From Oscillospiraceae bacterium (GTDB taxonomy: Bacteria > Bacillota > Clostridia > Oscillospirales > Ruminococcaceae): a stretch of DNA of 64,000 nt. Location: the NCBI GenBank assembly GCA_017847835.1, contig JAGASH010000005.1:434001-498000 (forward strand), read 5' to 3'. Below, piece after piece: positions 28,508-38,134 of this stretch. Under the pieces are notes generated by a model that saw only the letters and a list, made by a program, of their open reading frames with translations, searched no databases and had not been told where the DNA came from. Both the position numbers and the translations under genes were made by a program. Positions within the stretch are counted from its first letter, which is position 1. Every line of letters starts with the position of its first letter.

Positions 28508-28531
28508 CGGCTCGTTTTCGCGAGCCGCTTT
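28508..28531. terminator. Bidirectional intrinsic terminator after feoB
   Basis: CGGCTCG (28508-28514) pairs with CGAGCCG (28521-28527), followed by CTTTTG; A7 on the other side gives a T-run on the minus strand for the convergent zinc-ribbon gene. Confidence 0.88.
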
Positions 28532-28546
28532 TGTTTGATTATGTAA

Positions 28547-29194
28547 TTACTTTTTCTTGAGGTCAACGTAGGACAGGAAAACTGTCGCACCGAGAGCAAG
28601 GAAGCTCAGAACCATCATAAATACGCCGAAGCCCGAGAAAGTAGCCGCACCCTTTGAAGTGCTGACAAATCCGATTGTAATGAACTGAGATACAATCGAG
28701 AGGAGGAGCGCAAACGCGGTTGCCGCATAAGACGAGCAGGACGGAAGCGGGAGCTTTACCTGCGGAGCAACCTTCGGGAGGATTGTAAGAACAATTCCCG
28801 CAAGCGCAAGGAGAATGGAAAGTATCATCAGAATAAGAATGGGAACAAACTGTGCGCAAGGCTTTCCTGCCATAGCGTTAAGTCCCATAAAGCTGAAATC
28901 AATCCTCAGGAACGAATTGCCCATAGATACATACGCGAGCAGCGGACCGAACGCAGCCCAGAGAGAAATCGCGCCGAGTGCCAGCTTGATTATCATCATA
29001 ATCATCGGATTTCCAGTAATCGTGTTCAGCGAGAAACCTGCCTTCGGAGCAGCGGGCTGCTGATAAGGCTGAGCCATAGGCTGTACCGGCTGAGTAGGCT
29101 GAATGGGCTGAGCGCTGCCAAATCTCGCACGGCAATTTGCGCACATAGAATCTCCGCCGTCGGGAATTTGCGCACCGCATTTTTCACAAAACAT
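28547..29194 (-). CDS. Zinc-ribbon membrane protein
   Basis: 215 aa. A short N-terminal zinc ribbon (CEKC at 3-6, CANC at 18-21) is followed by a Pro/Gln-rich linker of repeated QPTQPVQPM type and about four membrane helices (around 70-215), with ALGAISLWAAFGPLLAYVSM the first. A lysine tail closes the protein. Such zinc_ribbon_2 proteins are abundant in Clostridia and have no assigned role. It has its own perfect promoter and ribosome site GAAAGGTGG, and appears to be a single-gene unit. Confidence 0.8.
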   Translation of the reverse strand: MFCEKCGAQIPDGGDSMCANCRARFGSAQPIQPTQPVQPMAQPYQQPAAPKAGFSLNTITGNPMIMMIIKLALGAISLWAAFGPLLAYVSMGNSFLRIDFSFMGLNAMAGKPCAQFVPILILMILSILLALAGIVLTILPKVAPQVKLPLPSCSSYAATAFALLLSIVSQFITIGFVSTSKGAATFSGFGVFMMVLSFLALGATVFLSYVDLKKK

Positions 29195-29238
29195 TAAAAA
29201 ACCACCTTTCAGAATTTGGAAATATAAATACCAGATTT

Positions 29239-29267
29239 ATTATATCATACTTTTTTCGACTTGTCAA
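29239..29267 (-). promoter_or_regulatory. Sigma-A promoter of the zinc-ribbon membrane gene
   Basis: Minus strand TTGACA (29262-29267), a 17-bp spacer and TATAAT (29239-29244); consensus at both boxes. Confidence 0.92.
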
Positions 29268-29289
29268 CAGACATTTTGTAAAATCTTTT

Positions 29290-30399
29290 TTAGCCCCACT
29301 TTATCTGCGCGAGCGGTGAGCTCAAAAGCATAGGGAGCATTGTGTTCATAAAGTTTATCGCGGATTTTATGCCGCAGTTGTCGTCAAGGAACATAAACAA
29401 CCCGCAGCCCATTATCGTTGAAATCATATACTCCTCGAACGACGCGAATTTATCCCGTGCGGTCTGTGCAAGCGCTGACATACAGCCGATAAAATCGCTT
29501 TCGGAGAGCAAATCGCAGGCATAGCAAAGCCGCGCTGTTCCGACCTTTTCGGAGATGTCCCAGCCAAGAACAGTCGAGCTTGTCATACACTCGCGGATTG
29601 CGTTCAGGTACTCCGCGCAGTCCACGAAAAACTCGCGTCCCTCACGATTGAGCTCCTCCACGGGAAATCTCGGCTTTCCGTCAAGATAAGCCAGCACATC
29701 TCCCGCCATACCGTACAAATCGTATTTCATATTGCGGTGATAAAAATTCCTGAAGTCCTCCGCGTTTGAAATGCCGAAGTATTCTTGCAGAAAATCCCGC
29801 AAAACCGGCTTTTCCTCGTCGCTCACCTTTTTCATCACATCATCGAAAAGCAGCGGTTTTTCAAGACCTATCGGCACGCGTATTCCCGAGAGAAATCCGA
29901 GATACACGGTAAATTCCGGCTCGGAAAGCTCGGTTCTGTCCTTTTCGGCAACCTCCTCGCAGCGCGCGTGAATTGCCTCGACTGCCGCTCTGCCAAAGCC
30001 TTTGAGCTCCATCAAATCACGGGAAATATATCCGTCGCACTCCTCGATAACCTCGTTCAAATCGAGATTTGCGGTGTCCTCGGGGTCGAGCTCCTGTGCT
30101 TTTTTAAAGCAGTGAAAAGCTGCCATTTCATGGTCGCTTACATAGTGAACGTAACCCGTGCTGTACCAGAAACGCGCTTGTTCTGCGGGAGTACTGCAAA
30201 GCGGCTCGATTTCTTTCAGCTCGGCAATTTCCTCCTCAAGCTTTTTCTGGTTATTCAGAGCGCTCGCCAGACGAAATCTCAGCTCAAGGCTGAGTTCCTC
30301 ACGCGGGAGCTTTCTGATTTCACTTTCGATTTCGGCAAACCTGTCCGCTTCAAACAGCTCGTCAAGCTTTTTCAGAAGCGCATTTTCATCAAAACTCAT
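29290..30399 (-). CDS. TPR-like repeat protein with C-terminal DUF1266 domain
   Basis: 369 aa. Residues about 1-130 are helical and TPR-like (RFRLASALNNQKKLEEEIAE; FWYSTGYVHYVSDHEMAAFH), with a helical middle region. Residues about 215-369 match DUF1266, with the family-typical VLGWDISEKVGTARLCYACD. No signal peptide. DUF1266 proteins are uncharacterised and often occur beside TPR or WD segments. It begins three bases after the proS stop and so is cotranscribed with it. Confidence 0.75.
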   Translation of the reverse strand: MSFDENALLKKLDELFEADRFAEIESEIRKLPREELSLELRFRLASALNNQKKLEEEIAELKEIEPLCSTPAEQARFWYSTGYVHYVSDHEMAAFHCFKKAQELDPEDTANLDLNEVIEECDGYISRDLMELKGFGRAAVEAIHARCEEVAEKDRTELSEPEFTVYLGFLSGIRVPIGLEKPLLFDDVMKKVSDEEKPVLRDFLQEYFGISNAEDFRNFYHRNMKYDLYGMAGDVLAYLDGKPRFPVEELNREGREFFVDCAEYLNAIRECMTSSTVLGWDISEKVGTARLCYACDLLSESDFIGCMSALAQTARDKFASFEEYMISTIMGCGLFMFLDDNCGIKSAINFMNTMLPMLLSSPLAQIKWG

Positions 30400-30402
30400 T
30401 CG

Positions 30403-32124
30403 TTATCCTTTCAGCATTTGCGCAATCAGCTCGCGAACGCGTTCAAGCGCGGTTTCGGGCTTGATTTTCTCGGAAATTGACTTGTCGCGCGAGGTGAGCT
30501 CGAACACTCCCTCGTCGAGATTTCTCGGGCTTACGACAACGCGAAGCGGTACTCCGAGCAAATCCGCGTCCGAGAACATAACTCCCGCTCTCACATTTCT
30601 GTCGTCGTAGATAACCTCGACTCCCGCGTTCTGCAAGTCCTCGTAGAGCTTGTCAGCGGCAGCCTTTACCTTCTCGTCATCGGAACGCACCGCGCAAAGG
30701 TGAACCTGCCACGGAGCAATCGCCATAGGCCAAATCGGACCGTAATCGTCGTGACAAACCTCGCAAACCGAAGCTGCAAGACGTCCCACGCCTATTCCAT
30801 AGCAGCCCATAATCGGTATCTGCACGTTTCCGTCCTTGTCGAGATAGGTCATTCCCATTGATTTCGAGTACTTTCTTCCGAGCTGGAAGATGTTTCCCAC
30901 CTCGATACCTCTCGAAATCGATATCGCTTTTTCGCCGCACTCGGGGCAAATTCCGCCGTCGGCAATCTTCGCGAAATCGTGGTACTCTGCGTTCGGCACA
31001 TCGCGGCTCATATCAAGCCCCGTGAGGTGATACTCGTCCTTGTTTGCGCCGCAGGAAAGGTTGTTCGTGTTTTCAAGGGAGTTGTCGTAAAGCACGGTGA
31101 ACTCGCCGTTGATTTTGAGGTTTACGGGACCGATGTAGCCTGCGTTCAGCCCGCATTCCTCGGTGATAACCGCAGGATGAATGTCGCAGCCAAGGAAGTT
31201 CGTGACCTTGGTTTCGTTGATGTCAAGGTCGCCGCGAATGAAAATCACAACAAAGCTGTCATCGTGATTTTTCTGATAAACAACCGCCTTGCAGCTCTTC
31301 TGAAGCGGCATTTTCAGGAACTCGCAGATATCCTCAATCGTGTGAATATCGGGCGTGTGAACCTCTTTGAGCTCCTCGGAAACAGCGTCGCGCTCGTTCT
31401 CGATAACAGATTTCGCAGCTTCAACGTTTGCCGTGTAGCCGCAGTGCTTGCAGACGGCAATGCTGTCCTCGCCGATAGGAGTGAGCAGCATAAATTCGTG
31501 CGAAACGCTGCCGCCCATCATACCGCTGTCCGATTTTACGGAAATCACCTGAGGCACTCCGCAGCGCGCGTAGATTTTCTCGTATGCCTTGTGAACGCGA
31601 ACGTAGTACTCCTCCAAGTCCTCCTGAGAGGTGTGGAAAGAATACGCGTCCTTCATCGTGAACTCGCGTACACGGATTAATCCGCCGCGAGGTCTTGCTT
31701 CATCGCGGAATTTCGTCTGTATCTGGTAAATCATAAACGGGTATTTCGTGTAGCTGTTCGCGTACTCGCGCACAAGCTGTACGGCAGCTTCCTCGTGCGT
31801 CATTCCGAGCACCATAGGCTGCTTGTTTCTGTCGGTGAAGCGAAGCAGCTCAGAGCCTATGCTCTCGTATCTGCCGCTCTCCTGCCAGAGCGAAGCCGGC
31901 ATTACAACGGGGAACGAAACCTCCTGCCCGTCAACCGCGTCCATTTCCTCGCGGATAATGTTTTCAATCTTCTTGGTAATGCGCTTGAGCGGAGGGAACG
32001 AGGAGTAAATTCCGTTCGCCACATACTTCATATAGCCGCCTCTCGTCATCAGCGCGTGGCTGTCAATCTGGCAGTCCGAGGGACGCTCCTTGAAGCGGTC
32101 TCCGATAAGCTTGTCAAGTTTCAT
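30403..32124 (-). CDS. proS: Prolyl-tRNA synthetase (bacterial type, with editing insert)
   Basis: 573 aa class II synthetase charging tRNA-Pro. Start at ATG 32124 behind GGAAGGTGA; the frame is open further upstream but without a ribosome site. Class II motif 2 lies in FRDEARPRGGLIRVREFTMKD. A YbaK-like editing insert (about 235-380, with the strands MPLQKSCKAVVYQ and VVIFIRGDLDINETKV) removes mischarged Ala. The C-terminal anticodon domain has IAPWQVHLCAVRSDDEKVKA. Only 23 bp separate it from the gene upstream, so there is no room for a T-box leader. Confidence 0.97.
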   Translation of the reverse strand: MKLDKLIGDRFKERPSDCQIDSHALMTRGGYMKYVANGIYSSFPPLKRITKKIENIIREEMDAVDGQEVSFPVVMPASLWQESGRYESIGSELLRFTDRNKQPMVLGMTHEEAAVQLVREYANSYTKYPFMIYQIQTKFRDEARPRGGLIRVREFTMKDAYSFHTSQEDLEEYYVRVHKAYEKIYARCGVPQVISVKSDSGMMGGSVSHEFMLLTPIGEDSIAVCKHCGYTANVEAAKSVIENERDAVSEELKEVHTPDIHTIEDICEFLKMPLQKSCKAVVYQKNHDDSFVVIFIRGDLDINETKVTNFLGCDIHPAVITEECGLNAGYIGPVNLKINGEFTVLYDNSLENTNNLSCGANKDEYHLTGLDMSRDVPNAEYHDFAKIADGGICPECGEKAISISRGIEVGNIFQLGRKYSKSMGMTYLDKDGNVQIPIMGCYGIGVGRLAASVCEVCHDDYGPIWPMAIAPWQVHLCAVRSDDEKVKAAADKLYEDLQNAGVEVIYDDRNVRAGVMFSDADLLGVPLRVVVSPRNLDEGVFELTSRDKSISEKIKPETALERVRELIAQMLKG

Positions 32125-32147
32125 AAATGTCACCTTCCGTATTTTTT

Positions 32148-32951
32148 TTACAAAGTATATTTTATCCCGAGCTTTTCGCAAAGCTGCGCGAGGTTGTCCG
32201 CGCTCTGCTTTAACTCGGAAAAATCGCCGTAATTCCTGCGGTACAGCTCGACAATCAGCGCGCCGTCGTAGCCCTTGTCCGCAAACGCTTTGAGCAGCGT
32301 TTCAAAGTCGTACTTTCCCGCTCCAACGGCAAGACAGTCGCGGTTTTCGTCAGCGTCGCTTATGTGGCAGTGTACGATATTTTCACCAAGCTCTCTGATA
32401 TAATCGAGCGGGTTTTCGCCGCTTCTGCGAGCCTGTTTCAAATCAAGAACAAACCGTGCCGCTTCGGGGATATCGCGCTTCATCTTTTTCAGAAATTCAA
32501 GATTTCCACTCATACAATAGCTCACATTTTCCTGAGCCACGGTAATCCCGAATTCCCTTCCCGCTTCGGACAGCATAGCAAACTGCTTCATATAGTGCGC
32601 GGGCGCGCATTTTGAGCTTAAAATCGCGCCGTGAAGCACGAAAATCTTCGCTCCCAGCTTGTTCATACTCTCGAAAAAGCCGCGGTAAAGCGTCATCATC
32701 TCGTCAATTCTGCGGTCGTAGTCCGAGAAGAGAAACACGCTTTCCATAGGCGAAGAAAACGGGTGAAACGAGGTTATGCGGACGCTGTTTTCATCGCGCA
32801 TTGAACAAAGCTCCGAAACTATCGGCTCTTGTCCTTCGGCGGTGCTGTTTGCGAAAATCTCGGCGGTTTTCACTCCGAGCTTGCAAAGCGTCCCGAAAGC
32901 GTCCTCAACGTGCAGCGGGTACAAGGACGCGGTTGATACTCCTATTTTCAT
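32148..32951 (-). CDS. Sugar phosphate isomerase/epimerase family (TIM barrel)
   Basis: 267 aa with the AP endonuclease 2 / xylose isomerase-like TIM-barrel pattern: KIGVSTASLYPLHVEDAFGT, KIFVLHGAILS, ITVAQENVSYC, RFVLDLKQARRSGENP, VHCHISDADENRDCLAVGAG and ALIVELYRR. Metal-binding Glu, Asp, His and Glu are in place. Substrate unknown. First gene of the run with proS and the DUF1266 gene, behind the promoter at 32990-33018. Confidence 0.88.
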   Translation of the reverse strand: MKIGVSTASLYPLHVEDAFGTLCKLGVKTAEIFANSTAEGQEPIVSELCSMRDENSVRITSFHPFSSPMESVFLFSDYDRRIDEMMTLYRGFFESMNKLGAKIFVLHGAILSSKCAPAHYMKQFAMLSEAGREFGITVAQENVSYCMSGNLEFLKKMKRDIPEAARFVLDLKQARRSGENPLDYIRELGENIVHCHISDADENRDCLAVGAGKYDFETLLKAFADKGYDGALIVELYRRNYGDFSELKQSADNLAQLCEKLGIKYTL

Positions 32952-32989
32952 ATTTCAATCCTTTGGCAGAATTTTTTTCATACATTTCT

Positions 32990-33018
32990 ATTATAACACA
33001 ATCTTGTCAAAATTGCAA
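32990..33018 (-). promoter_or_regulatory. Sigma-A-like promoter of the isomerase-proS run
   Basis: Minus strand TTGCAA (33013-33018), 17-bp spacer, TATAAT (32990-32995). Confidence 0.75.
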
Positions 33019-33077
33019 TAGAATATTTTTCAAAACTCGCCGAATAATATAAGAAACAGTTTAAAGAGGTGTTTTCT

Positions 33078-33746
33078 TTGGCAATCGTACTGATAAGAGC
33101 GGTTATTTTGTACATCGTGATAACATTTTCGCTGCGGCTTATGGGCAAAAGGCAGCTCGGTGAGCTTCAGCCGTCGGAACTTGTCGTGACAATACTGATT
33201 TCAAACATCGCGGCAATTCCCGTCGAGGACAGCAGCGTGCCGATGATTATGGGAATTGTTCCCATTTTAACGCTGGTGTGTCTGGACGTCATTATGTCGG
33301 GGTTTATGCTGAAAAGTCCGCGAATGAGAAAGCTGATTATCGGCAGCCCGCGGATTATCATAAGCGAGGGAAAAGTCCTGCAAAAAGAGATGAACAGGCT
33401 TCGCTACACAGTTGACGACCTTATGGAGTCGATGAGAAATCAGCAGATTTTCGATGTTGACCAGATACACTACGCGATTGTCGAAACCACGGGCAAAATC
33501 AACTTTTTCCTCAAAAAAGACTTTCAGCCCGCCGAAAAACAGGACGTGAAATCGGGCGGCTCGACGGAAAACCCGCCTTCCGTGATTATCCGCGACGGGA
33601 TTATCGACAAGGAGCAAATGCGGCTTCTCGGGCTCGGTGAAAAGTGGCTCACAAAAACACTTCGCGGGGAAAATATGTCAGAGAAGCAGGTGTTTTTGAT
33701 GACCGCGGACAAAAACGGAAAATACGGGATTATCGAGAAGGAGTAA
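33078..33746 (+). CDS. DUF421 (YetF/YcaP-type) membrane protein
   Basis: 222 aa. Start at TTG 33078, six bases after AAGAGGTG. Three N-terminal membrane helices (about 1-75) contain the family hallmark LRLMGKRQLGELQPSELVVT. The cytoplasmic DUF421 domain follows, with LIIGSPRIIISEGKVLQKEM, RYTVDDLMESMRNQQIFD and the C-terminal LGLGEKWL. In Bacillus, related proteins are made in the forespore and affect spore properties. It sits four bases before the DUF4363 gene, a pairing common in Clostridia. Confidence 0.92.
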   Translation: MAIVLIRAVILYIVITFSLRLMGKRQLGELQPSELVVTILISNIAAIPVEDSSVPMIMGIVPILTLVCLDVIMSGFMLKSPRMRKLIIGSPRIIISEGKVLQKEMNRLRYTVDDLMESMRNQQIFDVDQIHYAIVETTGKINFFLKKDFQPAEKQDVKSGGSTENPPSVIIRDGIIDKEQMRLLGLGEKWLTKTLRGENMSEKQVFLMTADKNGKYGIIEKE

Positions 33747-33749
33747 GCG

Positions 33750-34127
33750 ATGAAACGAATTGTGATAAGCGTGATTTTGCTTTGCGTGGTGACATTCGGG
33801 TGCGTGTATTCGGTGTTCGCGGTGAACGATTTCACTGGGAAAATGCTGGACAAAATCCACGAGGTTGAGCGCGCTTTTGAGGATGGCGACACCGAAAAAT
33901 CCTCGGAAATCGCAAAGGAGCTCTCCGAGGACTGGAACAAATTCATCGATTTTGCAATCCTTGTAAACGACCTCGGTCACGCTCTCGAAATCACCTCGTC
34001 AATGGCGGAAATCCACTCCTTTGCTCAGGAAGGAAACGATGAATTGTACGCTGCGTGCGACCGTGCCGAAGCGCAGATTGATATGTTTCGGGATATGCAG
34101 AAGCCGACGCTGTGGAAGATACTGTAA
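33750..34127 (+). CDS. DUF4363 family protein
   Basis: 125 aa. An N-terminal membrane anchor or signal (IVISVILLCVVTFGCVYSVF) is followed by a helical domain with EDGDTEKSSEIAKELSEDWN, characteristic of DUF4363. Probably faces outside the membrane (or the intermembrane space of a forespore). Ribosome site AAGGAG; operon partner of the DUF421 gene. Function unknown. Confidence 0.85.
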   Translation: MKRIVISVILLCVVTFGCVYSVFAVNDFTGKMLDKIHEVERAFEDGDTEKSSEIAKELSEDWNKFIDFAILVNDLGHALEITSSMAEIHSFAQEGNDELYAACDRAEAQIDMFRDMQKPTLWKIL

Positions 34128-34138
34128 ACAAGAAAAAA

Positions 34139-34157
34139 TCCCCGAAAAGCTCGGGGA
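34139..34157. terminator. Intrinsic terminator between convergent genes
   Basis: CCCCGA (34140-34145) and TCGGGG (34151-34156). On the minus strand a run of six T follows, giving a strong terminator for the GH18 gene; on the plus strand only AAATTTCG follows. Confidence 0.85.
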
Positions 34158-34178
34158 AATTTCGTTTAGGAGGAAAAG

Positions 34179-35450
34179 CTAGAATTTGATTATCTCGAAG
34201 TAATTCTGCGCAATCAGCCACGCGGGTGTGTAACAGCGGTTTATCGTCCACCAGCTCGCTCCCGCAAGGTTAAATTCATCAACCAGCCGCAGCTTTGCCG
34301 AAATACTTCTCGGGTCGTCAAACCACACAACGTGCCGCACATCGTTCTCGGTGTAGTAGAAATACGGCGTCTGCGTCGCTTCATCGTACATAATCTCGGC
34401 ACCCGTCCTCCCCGCAAGCTCTGTCGCCGCCGCAAACCCGATACTCTGAGCCGCAGTGCCTCTCATATACGGCAAGGTCCAGTCATAGCCATAATTCGGC
34501 ATTCCCATAAGGATTTTCTCGGACGGTATCTCCGAAACCGCGTATGAAAGCACCTTTCTCACCTCTTCAATCGGCTGAACCGACATCGGTGCCGAGAACG
34601 AATATCCCCATTCATACGTCATGATTATAACGTAATCCGCGTATCTTCCCTGTGCAGCGTAGTCGTGACTTTCGTACAGGATACCCTGCTGGTCGGCGGT
34701 GTATTTCGGCGCTACCGCCGTCACCAAGATATACCCGCCGTTGTGAAGCCGCTCGGACAATTCGGCGAGAAACGCGTTGTAGGTTTCGCGGTCATCGGGC
34801 GCGATGTACTCCATATCAAGGTTCACGCCGTAGAAGCCCTTGCTGTCAAGTTCGAACAAAATCGATGAAATCAGACGCTCGCGCGCGTCCTCGTCGTTCA
34901 GAATTGCCGTCAGCACCTCTGTCGAGAACGTTCCGTCAAAGATGTTTGTGACAGTCATAAGCGGCATTACCGCTCCCCTCACGGCGCTGTAAATCAAATC
35001 CTCACCGCGTGGTGCAATAAGCTCGCCGTCTGTTGTCAGCGAGTAGGAAAACGGGCTCAAAAACGTCAGAAACGGCAGCGCGCAGCTCAGATTTTCGGCG
35101 GTTATCGTGGGATAAGCGTAGCCGTTTATCAGAGCGGGACGGCGCGTGAAATCGCGCGTCTGCGGGATAACGATAGTTTCGCCCACACGCAGAGAAATCG
35201 GGTTTAAATCGGGGTTTGCCGCAAGCAGCGTTTCAAGCGGCACTCCAAACTCGCTTGCCACAGAAAAAAGCGTCTGCCCTTCCCGCAAAACGTACCGCCG
35301 CTCGTTCGACATTATGACAAGACTTTGCCCGACAGCAAGCCTTGCGGGATTTAAAAGCGTGTTGTCGGAAGCGATTTTGTTTACGGGCACTCCGAACATT
35401 CTCGAAATCCCGCCAAGCGTGTCACCGCTTTGCACCGTGTAAATAAACAT
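34179..35450 (-). CDS. LysM-LysM-GH18 spore cortex hydrolase, SleL/YaaH-like
   Basis: 423 aa. Two LysM domains (about 1-48 starting YTVQSGDTLGGISRMFG, and about 50-97) precede a glycoside hydrolase 18 domain. The GH18 catalytic motif is GVNLDMEYIAP with the acid Glu. YVIIMTYEWGYSFSAPMSV and AGASWWTINRCYTPAWLIAQ are also typical. SleL/YaaH are N-acetylglucosaminidases on spore cortex, consistent with no cleavable signal peptide and deposition from the mother cell. It lies ten bases after the amidase-like gene. Confidence 0.92.
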   Translation of the reverse strand: MFIYTVQSGDTLGGISRMFGVPVNKIASDNTLLNPARLAVGQSLVIMSNERRYVLREGQTLFSVASEFGVPLETLLAANPDLNPISLRVGETIVIPQTRDFTRRPALINGYAYPTITAENLSCALPFLTFLSPFSYSLTTDGELIAPRGEDLIYSAVRGAVMPLMTVTNIFDGTFSTEVLTAILNDEDARERLISSILFELDSKGFYGVNLDMEYIAPDDRETYNAFLAELSERLHNGGYILVTAVAPKYTADQQGILYESHDYAAQGRYADYVIIMTYEWGYSFSAPMSVQPIEEVRKVLSYAVSEIPSEKILMGMPNYGYDWTLPYMRGTAAQSIGFAAATELAGRTGAEIMYDEATQTPYFYYTENDVRHVVWFDDPRSISAKLRLVDEFNLAGASWWTINRCYTPAWLIAQNYFEIIKF

Positions 35451-35459
35451 AACAGCACC

Positions 35460-35972
35460 TCAACTAAAAAAAATCTCTCTTCTCGCGCCGATTATATGTA
35501 TCGGAAACAGCTCGGAATAGCCGTATGTGGAAAGACGGCGGTTTCGCGCGTCGTCGGAGTGAGCGCAGACGAAAACGCTTTCGGGAGTTACGGGATAAAT
35601 CACAGAGGACACGAAAACCGTGTGATAAAACCTGCCCTCGCTGTTTATCAGCTGGATTACATCGCCGCGTCTGATTTCCGAAAGCGGCACTTCTTCCCCG
35701 TAAACGGCTGCACCGAGGTTTGTGAGCAGAAAATCGCGGAGAAAGTTTACACCCGTCCACGAGGGCGCGCGATTGTCGGAATTTATGTAAAACCAACCGT
35801 TTTCCCGAGAATAGTTCATCACACCGCAGCCCGCGTAAAGACACTGCGAAACAAAATTCGTGCAGTCGCCGCCGATATCGTTGAAATCGTAAAATCTCGG
35901 GTTTCTCGCGTATGCCCACGTCAGCGCATACCTCACGGCTGCCCGCCTGTTGTACTCCGTTTCTACCAGCAT
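35460..35972 (-). CDS. Putative amidase-domain protein (Amidase_6)
   Basis: 170 aa matching the Amidase_6 domain often found in Clostridia: YNRRAAVRYALTWAYARNPR, the nucleophile Cys in GGDCTNFVSQCLYAGCG (about residue 36), and His in FYHTVFVSS (about 120). The fold is papain-like (NlpC/CHAP relatives). No signal peptide; ribosome site GGGGGTG. Likely cut of peptide bonds in cell wall or spore cortex, together with the GH18 gene it precedes. The exact substrate is unknown. Confidence 0.85.
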   Translation of the reverse strand: MLVETEYNRRAAVRYALTWAYARNPRFYDFNDIGGDCTNFVSQCLYAGCGVMNYSRENGWFYINSDNRAPSWTGVNFLRDFLLTNLGAAVYGEEVPLSEIRRGDVIQLINSEGRFYHTVFVSSVIYPVTPESVFVCAHSDDARNRRLSTYGYSELFPIHIIGARREIFFS

Positions 35973-36052
35973 TTTTTCACCCCCTCAAACCTATTTTATG
36001 CCCCACACTTCGACCGCGTTCATAAATATTCTACAAATTTTTTCAAAAAGTA

Positions 36053-36081
36053 TTGAAATTTTTGGGCAAATATGATATAAT
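36053..36081 (+). promoter_or_regulatory. Sigma-A promoter of the first chemoreceptor
   Basis: TTGAAA (36053-36058), 17-bp spacer, TATAAT (36076-36081), 51 bp before the gene. Confidence 0.87.
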
Positions 36082-36131
36082 TTCTGTGGGGATATATACC
36101 ATTATAAATTATTAAGGGAGAGGTTTATAAA

Positions 36132-38075
36132 ATGGGAAAGAAAACATCAATAAGATATCGAGTGCTCAGGCTGGCGATATTGAGCGTTGTAGTCGTTGTG
36201 ATTACGCTGCTTATAGCGAACGCGATTATGATTTTCACGGCTTACAACAACAGCTATCGCAATCAGGCAGACAGCCTTACCGCTGCTTATTGTCAAATGT
36301 TCAGCGGTAATATCGATAATCTCAGACTTAATGTTCAGTCCGTTGAGCAAAGCACGGATATTCTTGATGAAACATCTCCGATGGAAGTCAGAAAGGAGAA
36401 ATTGAAAGAGCTCGCTTCGACGTCTGTTTTCAAGGACTTCTCCGTGGCTTTTGCCGACGGAAAAACCTATAACGACACGGATATCTCAAAGCGCGAGTAT
36501 TTCCAGCTTGCTATGGCGGGTAACTATGCGATTTCCGCACCCGTAATCCGTCTGACCGACAACAGCATCACGACAATGATGGCGGGACCTGTTTTCACCC
36601 ATAACGGAAAGCAGTACGTCATCTACGGAAGTATCGATACGCTGTACTTCTCGAAAGGCTTTGACACGTCCGCACTTACCAAGGGAAGCAGCATTTTTGT
36701 TATGGACAAACATGGACAGGTTGTTGCTTCGTCCGACTCTGACGCGGTTATGAGCCTCGCAAACTACACTTCCGAGGATTACAAGGACTACAATGCGCTT
36801 GCAAACGAAATACTGAGCAAAGACAGCGGCTTTATGAATTGCAGTATCAACGGCGTCGAGTACCTCGCAGCATTCAAAACCGTTCCCGAAACCGACGGCT
36901 GGAAGATTGCCGTTTGCCAGAATTATTCGGGAGTTACGCAGAATATTGTCGCTTCAATTTTAATCGGTCTTGGCATTGCAATGGCTCTCACCGTAATTGG
37001 AACTTTCATTTCGATTAAGGTTGCAACCAAAATCACAGTTCCCGTCTTAAAGAATACCGAGCGTCTGAAACTGCTTGCCGAGGGCGATGTTACAACCGAG
37101 TTTGTAAACGACTCTCCCAACGATGAAACCTATATTCTGTCCGAATCGATGTGCAAGACGGTTGAAACGCTGCGCCTGTACATAAACGATATCCGAGAGG
37201 TGCTCGGAGCGCTTGCAGACGGCGACCTCACGGCACGTTCAAGCGTTCAGTACACGGGTGACTTCAGGGAAATCGGAGAGTCGCTCGACCGTATTTCAAC
37301 CGCGCTCCAGACCGCTTTCTCGGGACTGAAGGACGGTATCGAAAGTATGCGCGAGGGTTCAAGACAGGTTGCTGCGGGAGCACAGACGCTCTCCGACACC
37401 GCTCTCGAAGAGTCAAAGGCAATTTCCGATATCTCCGAAACCATTGCAAAAATCAGCGAGCAGGCTGAAAATACCGCGAGAATTTCCGAGAAGGTTGCCG
37501 AGCTCACCGTAAAGACAAACGAAAACGCAAAGACAGGCGGAGAGCTGATGAAGGAAATGCTCGGAGCTGTCGAGAACATCAAGGACAAGTCAAACGCAAT
37601 CAGCAATATCATTCAGACTATCAGCGACATCGCTTTCCAGACAAATATTCTCTCTCTCAACGCGTCCATTGAAGCTGCGCGCGCAGGCGAAGCAGGAAAG
37701 GGCTTCTCGGTTGTTGCAAGCGAAGTAAGCGTGCTTGCCGCAAAGAGCCAGAATGCCGTTCAGAATACCGAAGCGCTTATCAAGGACTCGCTCGACGCAG
37801 TAAACAACGGCACGGAAATCGCAAACAAGGCTGTCGAGGGAATGAACAGGATTGTCGAGGATATAAACCGCGTTACCGACGAGATTTCGCTTATCAACTC
37901 CGCGGCTGTCGAGCAGAAGAATTCTATCACGTTTATCAACGATAATATGATAAAAATCGAAAACGGTATGCAGAGTACAACCGCAACCGCTGAGGAAAGC
38001 GCGGCTTCCGGTGAGGAACTTTCATCGATGAGCATTAATCTCGCAGAAACCGTCGGAAAGTACAAAACAGAATAA
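36132..38075 (+). CDS. Methyl-accepting chemotaxis protein (Cache sensor)
   Basis: 647 aa. A first membrane helix (about 15-38) leads to an outside Cache-type ligand domain (about 40-270, with [20 protein letters not shown] and the helical N-cap). A second helix (about 280-300), HAMP (about 300-355) and the signalling coiled coil follow. The tip that contacts CheA and CheW is [20 protein letters not shown] near residue 505. The ligand is unknown; amino acids and organic acids are usual for Cache. Monocistronic with its own promoter; no other chemotaxis genes are near. Confidence 0.95.
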   Translation: MGKKTSIRYRVLRLAILSVVVVVITLLIANAIMIFTAYNNSYRNQADSLTAAYCQMFSGNIDNLRLNVQSVEQSTDILDETSPMEVRKEKLKELASTSVFKDFSVAFADGKTYNDTDISKREYFQLAMAGNYAISAPVIRLTDNSITTMMAGPVFTHNGKQYVIYGSIDTLYFSKGFDTSALTKGSSIFVMDKHGQVVASSDSDAVMSLANYTSEDYKDYNALANEILSKDSGFMNCSINGVEYLAAFKTVPETDGWKIAVCQNYSGVTQNIVASILIGLGIAMALTVIGTFISIKVATKITVPVLKNTERLKLLAEGDVTTEFVNDSPNDETYILSESMCKTVETLRLYINDIREVLGALADGDLTARSSVQYTGDFREIGESLDRISTALQTAFSGLKDGIESMREGSRQVAAGAQTLSDTALEESKAISDISETIAKISEQAENTARISEKVAELTVKTNENAKTGGELMKEMLGAVENIKDKSNAISNIIQTISDIAFQTNILSLNASIEAARAGEAGKGFSVVASEVSVLAAKSQNAVQNTEALIKDSLDAVNNGTEIANKAVEGMNRIVEDINRVTDEISLINSAAVEQKNSITFINDNMIKIENGMQSTTATAEESAASGEELSSMSINLAETVGKYKTE

Positions 38076-38134
38076 TTTTATGCTAATTGCTCAAAAAAAG
38101 CTGATATAATTTTTGCATAATGCTAACCGGAAGT

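Noticed and set aside
32125-32147. T-box leader before proS
   Set aside because: Only 23 bp between genes, too short; proS is internal to a run.
35973-36035. Sporulation promoter before the amidase/GH18 genes
   Set aside because: CATAAAAT resembles a sigma-E/G -10, but no matching -35 is found at the right distance.
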